64,000 bases of DNA, taken from Ischnura elegans (lineage: Eukaryota > Arthropoda > Insecta > Odonata > Coenagrionidae). The position numbers were made by a program, and so were the translations under genes. The stretch covers positions 110,322,917 to 110,386,916 of the forward strand of contig NC_060254.1 of the NCBI RefSeq assembly GCF_921293095.1, written 5' to 3'. Below, piece by piece: positions 25,476-36,707 of this stretch. Every line of letters starts with the position of its first letter. The first letter of the stretch is position 1. The notes below the pieces were generated by a model. That model ran no database searches. It worked only from the letters and a program-made list of their open reading frames with translations, and was not told the DNA's origin.

Positions 25476-27590
25476 TTTATTTTTTATTTTTATTTATTTT
25501 AATAAAGATATTCACATACAGCAATACTGCCAATTTAAAGTGCACTTATAACAACAAATATTAAATAATTATAGAATAATTATTTGATTACAAAGTTAAA
25601 TAGAATAAAAAAGAAAAACAAACATTTATCCGGCTATCTAGTCATTTATGCGATAAATATGTTAATGCCCGATGAGTAAAATTTTTAAGTGCCAGACCAA
25701 ACGGATCAATATCACTGGGTAGAGTATTTATTAAAAGGGAAAGCCTATGAAAAAGTGAGCGCTTAATTACAGATAGCCTTGGTGTAGGAATGTGGAGTAA
25801 AGAAGTAGATCGGGTATGGCGGGAAGGTACTCTAATGTTGAGGAAGGAAACAATGTCAGGACTGTCGAAGTGGGAGTTAAGGGTATTATAAATGAATTTG
25901 ATGTCTGATTGAAGTCGGAGAAGGGATAAACTAGGGACGGATAAAGAGGATAAAACTGCACTATTGGGTGACTCGCGGAGATTTGCGTTTCTAAATTTTA
26001 CAATTTTTGCAAAAAAAGTTGTAACACTGTTAAGGGTGGCAAGATTAGTGGGGGCAGACATTGACCAAATCGGGGAGCAATAGTTGATCACCGGAAGAAC
26101 TATGGTTGTGAAGTAGGATTGGAGTGCCTTAGTACTGGAGATATCCGTGAACCGGTAGAGTAGTCCTAAGAGTGACATGGCTTTAGATTTGATCGCATGA
26201 ATGTGTTCAGAGAACAGAAGTTTTTGGTCCACAATAATTCCAAGATATTTCATTGATGACACACGATTAAGAGGCAAGGAGTTAATTGCATAATCAAAAA
26301 GGATAGGAGTTTTCTTCGCAGATATTGTCATTGTGGTGCACTTTTTAATGTCCAATTGCAGCCTCCAGAGAATGCACCACTCTGTGGTCTTTTTTACGGC
26401 ATCCTGTAGCATATTACAGTCTGCGAGATTGTTTATCTTTTTAAATAGTTTGCAGTCATCAGCATAAAGTAATGTATTGACTTGGGAAGAACGGACAATG
26501 GGGGCAAGGTCATCAATAAATAGGTTGAAGAAGTAAGGTCCAAGAACGCTACCTTGAGGCACTCCGGAGGTAACGTTAGACCATGAAGATGAGATACCAG
26601 CGAGTATTACTCTTTGGGATCTGTCACGGAGGAAACTGGACAAGAGACTGAGGAAGTTGCCATGGATATTAAAGCGGGAGGCGAGTTTATGCAGGAGAAG
26701 TTTATGGTCAAGGGGGTCGAAGGCTTTGGAAAAGTCAAGAAAGATGGCGTCAAGTTGGGACTTTTCGGCCATCGATTGTACGGCATGTTGCTGAAATATG
26801 GATAGGTTTGTAAGACAAGAGCGACCCGGAAGAAAGCCGTGCTGATCAGGGGAGAGAAAGGGAGAAGTAAAGTAGTAAAGTCGGTTAAGGATGAACCTTT
26901 CACAGACCGAGGAAAGAACGGGAAGTATTGAGATGGGCCGATAATTAGAGACGTCATTTTTAGGGCCAGTTTTATGGATAGGAATAACATTTGCTATTTT
27001 CCATTGCGAAGGAAATATGCTGTAGTGGAAGCAGCGATTTAAAAGGAGGGCAATGGGAACTGAGAGAGTCTGAGCACAGTTGCGAACGAGTACAGGACTG
27101 AGACCATCAGGGCCAGGTGAGCGGCAGAGGGGAATCTTAGATAGATATTTTGCAACTTCCTTGGGATCTATCCGAATTTCTGAGAGGCAGTGGCTGTTGA
27201 CAGGGGAGAGGGAAAAGTCGTCTGTAAGTGTGAAATTTGACGTCGGTGCTTGACTTCCGGTGAAATATTCGAGGAAGAAGTTTGGTCTGTCTGTTCCTAC
27301 GGCACAGGAATTTTTGAGTGACACAGCATCGGGAATACGAGGGATATTACGGCGTTTATTGAGAAAGGTCCAGAATTTTTTTGGATCTGAGGTTATGGAG
27401 GAAGACAGTTCAGAGATATTTTCCTTATAGTCACGGCGTATTAGGGATTTAGATAGGCGACGAAGGTCCGAGAACACTTTGTAGGTGTTTTCACTGGGGT
27501 AGTCTCTATATAGATACCAAGCTCGATTTTTGTTCCCAAGGGTATGAATTGTGTCGGGCTTTTTTAACAGAATTCAAACGGCGTTTATCT
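25476..27590 (-). mobile_element. 5'-truncated jockey/CR1-group LINE
   Basis: Minus-strand element holding the reverse transcriptase ORF listed separately (27477-25642) and a 3' UTR of about 165 bp. It ends in an A-rich tail of TAAAATAAATAAAAATAAAA type at 25476-25506. Coding similarity can be traced upstream to about 27545, where an in-frame stop and unrelated A-rich sequence mark the truncation. The apurinic endonuclease domain and ORF1 are absent. A 5'-truncated related copy is at 31085-31505, and another jockey-type fragment is at 43987-44510. I did not find a convincing target-site duplication. Confidence 0.88.
25642..27477 (-). CDS. LINE reverse transcriptase (ORF2 fragment, 611 codons, uninterrupted)
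   Basis: Codes for the reverse transcriptase part of a jockey/CR1-group ORF2 protein, which copies the LINE RNA at a nicked target site. The frame stays open upstream of the GTG at 27477 (NRAWYLYRDYPSENTYKVF), so the listed start is only a convenience; the true start lies in the missing 5' part. Motifs by residue: GPDGLSPVLV near 122, ANVIPIHKTG near 162, NYRPISILP near 178, DFSKAFD near 248, SGVPQGSVLGP near 304, catalytic YADD near 338, and KYLGIIVD near 410. The C-terminal region (VINYCSPIWS and beyond) ends in LSHK then TGA at 25644-25642. There is no stop or frameshift, so this copy is comparatively young, though probably immobile without the endonuclease. Confidence 0.92.
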   Translation of the reverse strand: MFSDLRRLSKSLIRRDYKENISELSSSITSDPKKFWTFLNKRRNIPRIPDAVSLKNSCAVGTDRPNFFLEYFTGSQAPTSNFTLTDDFSLSPVNSHCLSEIRIDPKEVAKYLSKIPLCRSPGPDGLSPVLVRNCAQTLSVPIALLLNRCFHYSIFPSQWKIANVIPIHKTGPKNDVSNYRPISILPVLSSVCERFILNRLYYFTSPFLSPDQHGFLPGRSCLTNLSIFQQHAVQSMAEKSQLDAIFLDFSKAFDPLDHKLLLHKLASRFNIHGNFLSLLSSFLRDRSQRVILAGISSSWSNVTSGVPQGSVLGPYFFNLFIDDLAPIVRSSQVNTLLYADDCKLFKKINNLADCNMLQDAVKKTTEWCILWRLQLDIKKCTTMTISAKKTPILFDYAINSLPLNRVSSMKYLGIIVDQKLLFSEHIHAIKSKAMSLLGLLYRFTDISSTKALQSYFTTIVLPVINYCSPIWSMSAPTNLATLNSVTTFFAKIVKFRNANLRESPNSAVLSSLSVPSLSLLRLQSDIKFIYNTLNSHFDSPDIVSFLNIRVPSRHTRSTSLLHIPTPRLSVIKRSLFHRLSLLINTLPSDIDPFGLALKNFTHRALTYLSHK

Positions 27591-27599
27591 AAAAAAATA

Positions 27600-30241
27600 A
27601 AATAGCTCACTTCGCAAGCACACACAAGAGGAAGATAGGATTAAAAGGGAGTTTACTTCAGCAAAACCTTCAGCAATTGACTTCAAGCAAGTTAAGTGAC
27701 CAATTAAATTACCGGCATTACATCACCTAATAAAGCTTTTTCGGCATGTGAAATGTATTCGGAAAAAATAATGGAAAAATTTATAGATTCATTTTGTTAC
27801 ACAAAAAATGGGGGTTGCGCTACGCTTATTACAGTTGCGGAATTAAACTTAAAGCAATTACTATCGTGAGCCGATATTCAAGGGAACCAGATAGCTAATT
27901 CCCGATAATCAAAGCTAGGCACAAATACAATAAGTCTGGCTCTTCTAAAGCACTGGATAGAATATTACTCAGGATCACTGCAGGTTCCCTCACCTCTTTG
28001 AAGGCCGTAACCGTAATTCCGCTGTACTACATTTCAGGTTACTGTGGATTATCTACTCAAGCGGATACTGTAAGGGCCATGCTGTTTCAATGGCTTAAAA
28101 CTTGTTCGGCGTAATTCAACGCCAAATGGGCATTAAATTGCAAAAAAGCGAAAATTACGGAACAAATTCAAAAATAAAAAAGACATCTGAAATAATGGAC
28201 TCTACCCATCAAATTGATTTGTTAATTCCACGATAAGTCTCGTGAATCAATTTCATCGGGTCTATTCCTCCCAGCGCACGCGAAGAGATTCAGCCCAAGA
28301 TAAGAACTAAGAACTGAGCTGAGAATTCAATGAGATCTCTCGCGTCTCTCTCTAGATCCAATGACTACTAATGGGGATACACAATTTACTACATAGTCCC
28401 AAGTGGATGGATGACAATCAATTGAGAAACAAGAAATGTAAAAATCTAGAGTAAAAATACATCCAGGTCACCGCACTACACGAGGCAATACGTAATGAGA
28501 CGCCATTTTTTACCCAGGGGCACTATTAACAAGTAATCACATACATGCGAGGGCTTAAGCCTCGCCGAAAATATTTAAAAGTATCTTTCTGGGGAATCCC
28601 TCGTTCGTGTTGATTGGTGCTGAAACTGGTTTCTTGGCCTTGCGGCTGGCGCTTTCAGCTCAAGGAGACAAAGACGCAAACAGTAAGACTGCGTGAAGAA
28701 TTATATAGATATTAGAGTTCAATAATATAATAGATTTATAAAAACATATCATCCAATCGATGCATTTAAACTGTCTGGTAGAACAAGGAGAGCACGAAAT
28801 TGTAAATGGCTCAATTTTCACTCGCGATTCGGGCAATGGACGGTACGAAAACAGCCACTTATCCTTCTAAAATGAGAATGTAATCGTGGTGAAAACACAT
28901 TTTTTTCGAATCCTGTGAGAATTTAAGTCGGAATACATAGACTTCGGGGAACTTTTGAAACTAAACTGTGAGTGATATACGAAAAAATCCTAAAAATTAC
29001 GTAATTTTAAAGTTCAAGTTCTATGGTTAAATGCCCTCGAAGAGGAAGTAAATTTGCAAATGAAAACAGCAACACTTAATTGTATTTAATCAGGTCAGAG
29101 CTGAAACTATCCCCCAAACGCTAGATGCGTGCACCACCGGACTTTCACTTTCGTCCAAGCATTTTCGTTGGACCATTTCATCATCCACTCTAACTACTTC
29201 CTCATTGTCTTTAGCGCTCAGCTTTTTTTCCATATTATTTCAATAATCACAAGAATTTTCGCCGTTTTTCTCTGTTTCGTACCAATCACCACATCATTCC
29301 TTTACGTAGTTTTCGAAGTTACGCACATGTTTGCGTTATAAAACGCTATAGCAAAGAGATCATTGGCTGAGACAGTGAATTGGTGCACCGCAGCGAGTTA
29401 TCTTTGACAACATGTGTCCCACAAGCTCTCTAGAAAACTCGGGAACATTGAAGGAAGTTTATTAAAGATGAACACAATCAAAAAAAGGTGCTGAAGTTCT
29501 GGTGAAAGCGAAGAAATCAAATATTCTTCAAATAAAATTATAATTTGACAAAACTTTCATTGAAATGAGTCCTTTAATTAAGATATACATGTTTGATTAC
29601 ACATTGGAGCCCATTGCTGCGGCTTGGCTTGAGAAACAGAAGAGTTGGAGGGAAAGTATGTGCTCACGATAACTGTGCAGATACCAAAAGCTGAAGCACA
29701 CAGTACCCCAACTTCTGTACCATTAAGGAAATTGGAATGAACTAAGAAAATACTTACAAAGAGATTACATTAAAATCCTGAAATTTTTCAAACTTCGTGA
29801 GTAAGTATTCAGTTTAAGGAAAATAAAATTTTCATTTGAAATAAATAATATGAAAACACGTGCCATTCTAGTCAGCCAATCACATCCATCCCATGATCTT
29901 CCTTTTTGACATTTCCATCGTGGACAAAAGCCAAAGGGAGCTCGTGTTTCTTCTGAGATTAAAACATAGGAAAACCTTCTATTTTCTCTCCTTTATGGTG
30001 AAAAAATAGTAGTCTGTCGCCGCCTGACAGCTGGCGTTGTTAAACTACCACTTCAGGCCTTTCGATTATTTTATCTCTTTAACAAAATTAAAATTTTATT
30101 TTTCTAGCTATATATTCTACAAAACGAAGGAAGGATTGTCAAAGCAAACAGTGAAGGCAATGCGATAAATCCTCAAGTAGAGGGCAAAGAATGTACAAAA
30201 ATAACAAAAAACAAATTGATAATTTTACGAGCAATTTATCG
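27600..30241. other. No gene or repeat recognised
   Basis: AT-rich sequence with only short, unrecognisable ORFs, the longest being 70 codons at 29129. No SINE box B, LINE motif or paired termini were noticed. Confidence 0.4.
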
Positions 30242-30682
30242 TCAAGACTCTCGAAACATATAAATAGCCTTCGAATAATTCGCGAATTGAGAAAAAGAAT
30301 GGAGCATTTCAATAGAGAAAATTTCTCTTAATTTATATCTCGTAAAATCAAAAATACACTCATTAAGGGTGTTTAAAAAGGGAATTGGTATATAATTGGG
30401 TAAATGTCCATTTTTATATAAACCGTCCAGTAGGCCCGTATCATAAACATGACGGATTTGACAAGCGAAATTTTTCAGTTCACAGAGATGAGGGTTTACT
30501 TTTTGCGGGTAAGGGAAGGGGTGCAACGACGAAAAAACCTCTCTAAATTCTCTTCTTTCATCGTAAAAAAAATGTCGAGAGCCAAAACTCAGATCTGATA
30601 TCATGATTAATATTCTCAGAGGAACACTCTCCACATCTTCCACCGCGATCATCTCAAAACAGATTCGATCAACTCTTGCCAC
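30242..30682 (-). CDS. Unrecognised 146-codon ORF
   Basis: An intronless minus-strand ORF from ATG 30682 to TGA. The sequence is protein-like, with balanced composition and several aromatic residues: LRILIMISDLSFGSRHFF near 22-39, HPFPYPQKVNPHLCELKNF near 54-72, then IPIPFLNTLNECIFDFTRYKL near 98-118. I do not recognise a family. A SOCS-box-like tail was considered but the pattern is too weak. A segment of about 65 bp (CCTTCCCTTACCC, GTAAACCCTCATC, GTGAACTGAAA) recurs on the other strand at 30975-31045, so it belongs to a duplicated sequence: a repeat or a small gene family. It could be a real single-exon gene, a retrocopy or part of an unknown transposon. Confidence 0.35.
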   Translation of the reverse strand: MARVDRICFEMIAVEDVESVPLRILIMISDLSFGSRHFFYDERREFREVFSSLHPFPYPQKVNPHLCELKNFACQIRHVYDTGLLDGLYKNGHLPNYIPIPFLNTLNECIFDFTRYKLREIFSIEMLHSFSQFANYSKAIYMFRES

Positions 30683-30964
30683 GACGACTTCCGTCTCCGA
30701 GCTTCCGACTACCGGCGCGGCGTTGTAAACCTACCCATTTCAGTCGGGCCATTTGCATCATTTCCTTTCTTTCTTCCCAGACGACATTTAAAATCTAATT
30801 AGTTTGCTCGGCAAAAAATGAAGAGATCACAGCGAGGGAGTGCCGTCCGTGACGGACGTGCTGTGAGTGGTAACGCCCCCTCATTCCATCGAGACAAGGA
30901 CTCGCGGAGAAAGAGAGAGAGAGAGAGAATCGACCCGACCTTGGGGATAAGGGACACAGCCTTT

Positions 30965-31060
30965 CTCCAAACCCCTTCCCTTACCCTGGGGAACTTCCCG
31001 CAGAATGTAAACCCTCATCCCAGTGAACTGAAATTGTTCGCACACCGTCAACTGGCATAA
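30965..31060 (+). repeat. Partial inverted copy of the ORF segment at 30242-30682
   Basis: CCTTCCCTTACCC, then GTAAACCCTCATCCCAGTGA and ACTGAAATTGTTCGCACACCGTC, match the complement of about 30450-30515. The plus-strand copy has a 13-nt insertion (TGGGGAACTTCCC) that the ORF lacks. A GA tract (30912-30928) lies just upstream. Confidence 0.65.
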
Positions 31061-31084
31061 CTTTTGCCCAAATTTTCATGATAT

Positions 31085-31505
31085 CTTTATTTATTTATCA
31101 AGTAGGCACATACAGCATAGTTGCCATTTTATAGTGGCACAGTATAACAAACTTAAAAAGTACAAACACAATCAAACATAATTAATTTAAATAAATAACA
31201 ATGCATTGAAAGTGAACTTATTGACCTTAAGAGTTTCTATTAAGGTAGGAAAGAGCGCGGTTTGTAAAGGAGTGGTTTGGAAAAGAGAACGGGTCCATGT
31301 GATCTGGAAGAGAATTTGGGAGGGAAAAGAGAAGAGAGAGGATGGAACGTTTGGTTATTGACAATCTGGGATTGGGCGAATATATGGAGGAGCGAATGCG
31401 ATCGAGTGGAACTTTAAAAGTTAGATTGGAGACGAGATCGGGACAGTCTATGTCAGAGTTTAGAATGCTAAATTTAAATCGGATTTGAAGATCTTGGAAA
31501 CAAAC
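31085..31505 (-). mobile_element. 3' end of a jockey-type LINE, 5' truncated
   Basis: Minus-strand translation, with breaks, gives IRFKFSILNSDIDCPDLVSN, FKVPLDRIRSSIYSP and LSITKRSILSLLFSLPNSLP, ending NRALSYLNRNS. It is collinear with the last 90 residues of the element at 25642-27477 (FNSP/DIVSFLNIRVPS..., LSVIKRSLFHRLSLLINTLP, RALTYLSHK). The 3' UTR also matches (GCCACTATAAAATGGCA, TATCTTTATT). A related but diverged copy. Confidence 0.85.
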
Positions 31506-31619
31506 TAACTTATCTAATTTTAAAATTAATAAACAACGTATACTAAGTTGTCAAAAATATTTACAGATGGTGAAACTTCACTTTAAGGCTTTTTCTGAAC
31601 CTCTATTTTAAAAGACAGG

Positions 31620-31813
31620 AATTTCAGCCAAAGTTATCTTAAATTGGGGTAACTTTGCCGCTGAGCATATATAAATATAGCATAGCATAAATAAATATAT
31701 ATAAAATAGTTTTTTTCTTCAAAAATTTCAGCCAAAGTTATCTTAAATTGGGGTAACTTTGCCGCATAGAATATATATATTAAATATAGCATAGCATAAA
31801 TAAATATATATAA
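31620..31813. repeat. Two-unit direct tandem repeat
   Basis: A block of about 85-90 bp (AATTTCAGCCAAAGTTATC, TTGGGGTAACTTTGCCGC, then TATA-rich and TAGCATAGCATAAATAAATA) occurs at 31620-31704 and again at 31724-31813 with few differences. No coding function. Confidence 0.9.
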
Positions 31814-32194
31814 AGCATACAAATCTAGTTCTTCAATATGAGTTGGAGCAGAGACACCCTACACAAAATGTTTATTAGCATACTGTTACCGAGAGTCCCT
31901 CGATTTTACCCCGTTAATTTATTTTATTCGGAAAAAATTAGAATAAAAAAAAACAACTATTCCGCTAGGAAAAATCATATAATGCTGCCAGTCGACTGAT
32001 GCAAGAACTAAGTCGATAGCTCAATGCAAATGGTAAAATACAGAACTAGGAATCTTTTTACGTCTCTGGGTCAAAGTTACCTGGAAAGACCCAAAGCTAC
32101 CCCAGTTGATCATACCATATGCTTCCTATTTCTGACATGGGCAGGGTGAATTCCAACTAGATGGTGCATTTAAAAACGGACATTTTTCCACGTG

Positions 32195-32430
32195 TACACC
32201 AATTCCCCAGTAAAAAACCACAAGTGAGTGTATTTTTCATTCGACGAGATACGAATCATAACAATGACACAAGTATCAGCCACGCGCACGGGTGCAAAGT
32301 TATTCGTATCAAGGGTGAAAATCTGTCAGGGGAAAAAATCTCTTGGCTTAGCCGGAATTCGAACCCGGATCTCCTGGTCAACGACATGCTACCAGTCACA
32401 ACGCCGAAGTCATCTTCCTCCGATGCCATT
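32195..32430 (-). mobile_element. SINE group A, minus strand
   Basis: On the minus strand: box B GGGTTCGAATTCCGGCTAAG, then the body segment AACTTTGCACCCGTGCGCGTG. This is the same order as the SINE at 23804-23976. The two plus-strand ORFs across it are shadows. Confidence 0.75.
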
Positions 32431-33300
32431 TAGAATGTCCAAGTTCGAAGTTATGTTAGCTTAAAACATTTTCAACAAGAATTTCACGTTGCCTATTAAT
32501 AATTTAATGAGCTTATTCTGAGCAGCGTATTCTTTCATAATATGTTTTACAGTGACAGCAAGAAGATTTTAAACTGACCACAAATTGTCTTCGAAAGAGC
32601 TTTTCTCTACTTTTTTCTTCGTCATTTATGCATAATAACTGATGAATATAATGGATTAAATTGAAACAATCAAGACGTTCGCAAATTATGGAGATTACGA
32701 CACTCCAGTATATCGTATATACCTGCGTATAAATAAATTATGGATTATAAATTATTATTTTCACCTGATTTGTAAATACTCGGATATTTTGCATCACTTA
32801 GACAAATGGCGGTTTAATAGGAGCGATTGTGTACGAATGGTTTTCAGGTTAAGACATCTTATCAAAAGATATTAAGAAAAACATTCAATACGTATCAATC
32901 GTATCATTGCTGGAGGTTACACCCCGAAGTCTACCAAAAAGCGCTTTTCAATCACTAACTATGCAAATTTTCAATGAAATCACACGAAAGGCAAACATTT
33001 TCAATATTAGAATTTAAGAACGTTAGAAACCACGCCAATGTGTTTTCCTCGGTAAAAAGTTTTCAGTTCGTGTACTCTAACAGGTGACTCCGCAAAGGGT
33101 AATTGCAAATAATTCCCATGAATAAATAAAATAGCTCCACAATTAATACACGATCAACAACTTTGAACGCAAAAGTTTACATAGCATGATGCATCTTATA
33201 ACAAAGAAATCATTGCTTCTCCTTACATAGCCGCACAAATATTTTGTCTATTGGGATTGTCAAAGACTTATTCTTCACTTTAGATAGACAGCTTTGAGGA

Positions 33301-34350
33301 CTTCATCATCACTGGTGAACTATCCTAAAGCCTGTATCACACGATCATTTTCTTTCGTCGCGAAAAGTGATCACTAGAGCGATCGCTTTTCGCGACGGGA
33401 ATTTAAATGATAGCTCTAGTGATCATTTTTCTGACTCACACGGTCCCTCCCGCCGTCGACTTTCGCATCACTTCCGATATCACAGCTCGTTGTCATAGGA
33501 CCCGCATCACGACAACGTATAGCGCGTTTATGTTTATCTATGTCGTTCCCACGACAGTCAAACGTTGCGCTGCAATCGCTCCATACGGGCATGCGTTCTG
33601 ATTGGCTGATATGGGGTGTCAGTGATGGTTTCAACGGCGACGGAAAAAGCGACCGGACGAGTGATGAAAAATAGCGATGGGAATCCTCATCGCGTTCGCA
33701 AAAAACAATTGCCGGCGACGATCATTTGCGAGTGATCACCCTAGTGATCGCGATAGTGATCACTCGGCAATGACGGATAAAATGATCGTGTGATTCAGGC
33801 TTAAGATAGGTCACACTTCAACCTATCCACTCCATTCATCCTACTGATAATCTTTTCACCCCTACGTATTTCTTCTCTTTCACATCCTTCTTTACATGTG
33901 GCCCAAATATTTATTCGCGGTCTTCCTTTTCCATTCCTGCCGTCCACTTGTCTTCATCATGTCTCAATATACGCCCAAATAGGTTGATTCCTCTTATTAA
34001 CAATGTTTTCACGCTGCTTATCTTCTCTCCTACTCTTCTTCGGACTGCCTCATAACTTACTCGGTCGATCTATTTCATACTCATCATTCTTCTGTAGCAC
34101 CAAATTTCGAAGGCCTCTATCCTTGCTTTATCCGCTGCTGTCACTGACCCTGTCGTGTGGGATTATACTCCAAGTTCTGATAAATATTTCCTTACTTCTC
34201 TGTTTTAATTTCCCGCAGTGAGTAGATCTCCCTTCTGATGGAATGATCTCTTCGCCTGAACTATTTTTCCAGTCATCCTACTTCCCAAATAACAGAATTC
34301 ATCCACCTCTACCAGTTGCTGTTTCCCTACTTTAATTTTCATTTTCATGA
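33301..34350 (-). mobile_element. RTE-type LINE 3' end interrupted by a MITE
   Basis: Same family as 20950-22031, opposite strand. From the 3' end: CATCATCACTGGTGAAC at 33304-33320, then (after the insertion at 33329-33801) AGATAGGTCACACTTC and the C-terminal coding region. The minus-strand reading includes RIEAFEIWCYRRM, FCYLGSRMTGKI and QAKRSFHQKGDLLTAGN, with many stops and frameshifts. The fragment ends near 34350, at the point equivalent to KIGRQKLIEVDEF of the better copy. Pseudogenised. Confidence 0.82.
33329..33801. mobile_element. PIF/Harbinger-like MITE nested in the RTE copy
   Basis: Inverted termini AGCCTGTATCACACGATC and AGCCTGAATCACACGATC are flanked by TAA on each side (33326-33328, 33802-33804). 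The 3-bp TWA duplication is characteristic of PIF/Harbinger. Removing the element restores the LINE 3' end (TATCCTAAGATAGG, against CAATCCTAGGATTGG in the uninterrupted copy), which confirms both the duplication and the boundaries. The interior has further GTGATCAC-type inverted motifs. 473 bp, non-coding; the two ORFs at 33407-33634 are chance. Confidence 0.85.
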
Positions 34351-34603
34351 CATGCTATTTTACATATTGATAAAAATAAAAACGTAATTGCCTAAAAAAC
34401 AAACTACCGTAACTCAAAATTAAGCTTCTTTAAGCAAGTGAGATTTGAGTTTTCAGATTTAGTTTCGATTTGTGTCGTTCACATCGGAAAAGTGCGGAGG
34501 TGGATGGAAAAGAAAGATTAGTTACGACCACAGAATATTCATTCAGTGCTTTTCAGTTATTCTCTCGTGATATTAAAAAATCTAAATTTGTCACTCACTT
34601 ATC

Positions 34604-34685
34604 ATGAGCTGGTGACGTCATTAGCGTTACGGCTCAGTAGACGTGGTGATCCCATCGGCGGGATTCACTGACGTCATCAACTCAT
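34604..34685. repeat. Inverted repeat carrying two TGACGTCA sites
   Basis: ATGAGCTGGTGACGTCA (34604-34620) is mirrored by TGACGTCATCAACTCAT (34669-34685), 15 of 17 pairs. Each arm ends inward in TGACGTCA, the full CRE/ATF palindrome. It could be a regulatory module or the remains of a mobile element. No gene adjoins it in 34370-36476. Confidence 0.55.
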
Positions 34686-36476
34686 CGGAAAGTGCCGCCA
34701 ATTTTTCGCCGCGACTCGCATCGAAAGAAGCAGCATCGAAAAACGGAAAATAACACGTATTTTCATTTTTTAATCTCAAAATATGACAACTGACAGTAAA
34801 ATAATTCCCTATACGAGCTATTTCTCGGAATAATTCCCTTTATTATGATTCACATTCCCGGTCCCGAGAAAAATTTAAATGTTAACACTTGTTCTAAATC
34901 CATAATATAGTATATCTCAAGCAAATTACTGCATTTAAAGCTCAAATTTCGACGCAAGTCACGAGAATACAAGATTTAATAGTTTAACATTGAAACGGAC
35001 ATCTCCATATTCCATGCGTAACAAGAGTTGAATGACACCTGGCTCATTTCACAGAAAAACCACTTTAGGCGAATTAGCCGGAGTAATTAGATGCACGGAG
35101 GCCGTGACTCACGAATCTAAAAAACATTCCTCGCGGTTGGCATGCAAATCAAGGCTTTAACGCGTCCACTATCTCACGGAACGTGACCCTGCGGTTTTTA
35201 AGCGTCTCTCGGCCTTGACTTCAAGTCAGGTGAGCAGATTCTTTAAGACGCAGGCGAGTCAGTGTCGCTGGAGAGCGTGCTAGAGGCAAGCCACAACGAA
35301 GATCTCTCTCCTTCCAAGAGGAAGCCATTCATTAAATAAAAAGAAGCGGTGAATTTCAAGGGAATGGCGTCGCACGGATGGCGAGTCAAAGCCACGACTG
35401 AGGATAAAATGTTAACACTCTTGGTAATCGGCTTGTAACTGTGACTTTCCACTCCGCACGTTGCCACGAGCAACGCGTTGGCTGTGGAACATTCCAAAGT
35501 TCACCAAGACACAGTTATGATGACGCTTTGAAATAATATGAGGACCTTATCCTTCCATTCCGAGTCTTAGATAGTAATAGTACCCCGCCTACCGTTTTCG
35601 TTTGGGAGATTTCATCAGTTTCGGAGGGATGAAGAATGGGTAAGCAAAACAATTTAAATATCCATTGAAGAAAATACAAACAAAGCCTAACAGGTCATCA
35701 TCATTCAAGCCGAATCAAATCTTTTACGATAAAATGACTAGCAGGTTGAAAACATAAAAATTAAACAACACGCAGAATATTAAGATTGGTAAGGTGAGTA
35801 TAATAGACTGCAGGACCGAGAGATTTAAGAAGCCGTTTTTTCAGCGTACACTAAGGGAGCATAATACTTGCGATAGTGTAGCTCTAGAAAAGCCGACTCA
35901 GACTAGGTAATATGGGCATTGAACGTAAAATTATTAACTTATTATCTTTGTAAATACTATCTATCTACATGAATGTTTAGCCTCGTTATAAATCATGCAT
36001 GAATCACTTACTACGCTAATATTTCGTTTCTCTATTGCCAACTAGTGGTTTTATTTGCAGAGCAACATGTTCGTGTCGTTAGCACTCTGCTAGTAACCAC
36101 CTGTCGTTGTCCTGAGTGTTTAGCCTGTGTCCAGCGAATGAGCGCGTTTCTGATTAAAGCTAGGATAAGTGCTGCATGCCTATTAGTATGGAATCACCCC
36201 GTGCCACACACCCTCGTGGTGACTTGCACGGTACCTCGTAGATATAAATGTTCGACACGTCGATTCCCGCGCCCCACAAGACTAAATTGTCCATCCATTG
36301 TCACGAAACCTTTTCGAACAAGATTAACATGAGTAAGCGCCAGATGCCCCACTTGCCTTTTTACTGGGCAAGTTCAGCATTTGAAAATGGCACTCAAGAA
36401 TTTGAAACGCGCTGCTGTCAAAGTTCGATAAATAGCAAAATGGAGAGAAAACAATCGGGCGCTCATTTACGCTAAA

Positions 36477-36698
36477 GGCCTGGTCACACGGTACATTAAC
36501 ACGTACAAGGTAATCCACGTCGGCGTGAATGATTTTGTGGACCTAAACGGAACATGTACGAATGCATGAACAAATTTGGAACAGGTTCTATTTTCTGTGC
36601 ATGCATTCGCACTAGTATGGGTGCATTTTGGCGTTCATCCTCGCGTTCATAAATTTAGACGTTAACCCGTACGTGTTAATGTATAGTGTTACCAGGAC
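36477..36698. mobile_element. MITE with 30-bp inverted termini
   Basis: GGCCTGGTCACACGGTACAT and the following TAACACGTAC are matched in reverse at 36669-36698 (GTACGTGTTAAT...CCAGGAC). GGCCTG-type ends occur in Harbinger-related MITEs, but no clean duplication is visible. 222 bp, non-coding. Confidence 0.7.
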
Positions 36699-36707
36699 TT
36701 GAGGGGA

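Noticed and set aside
26614..26805. Plus-strand ORF inside the jockey-type LINE
   Set aside because: Shadow of the minus-strand reverse transcriptase frame.
31620..31813. CRISPR-like or satellite array
   Set aside because: Only two units of about 88 bp; a simple tandem duplication.
33407..33634. ORFs on both strands
   Set aside because: They lie within a MITE with inverted ends; composition chance.
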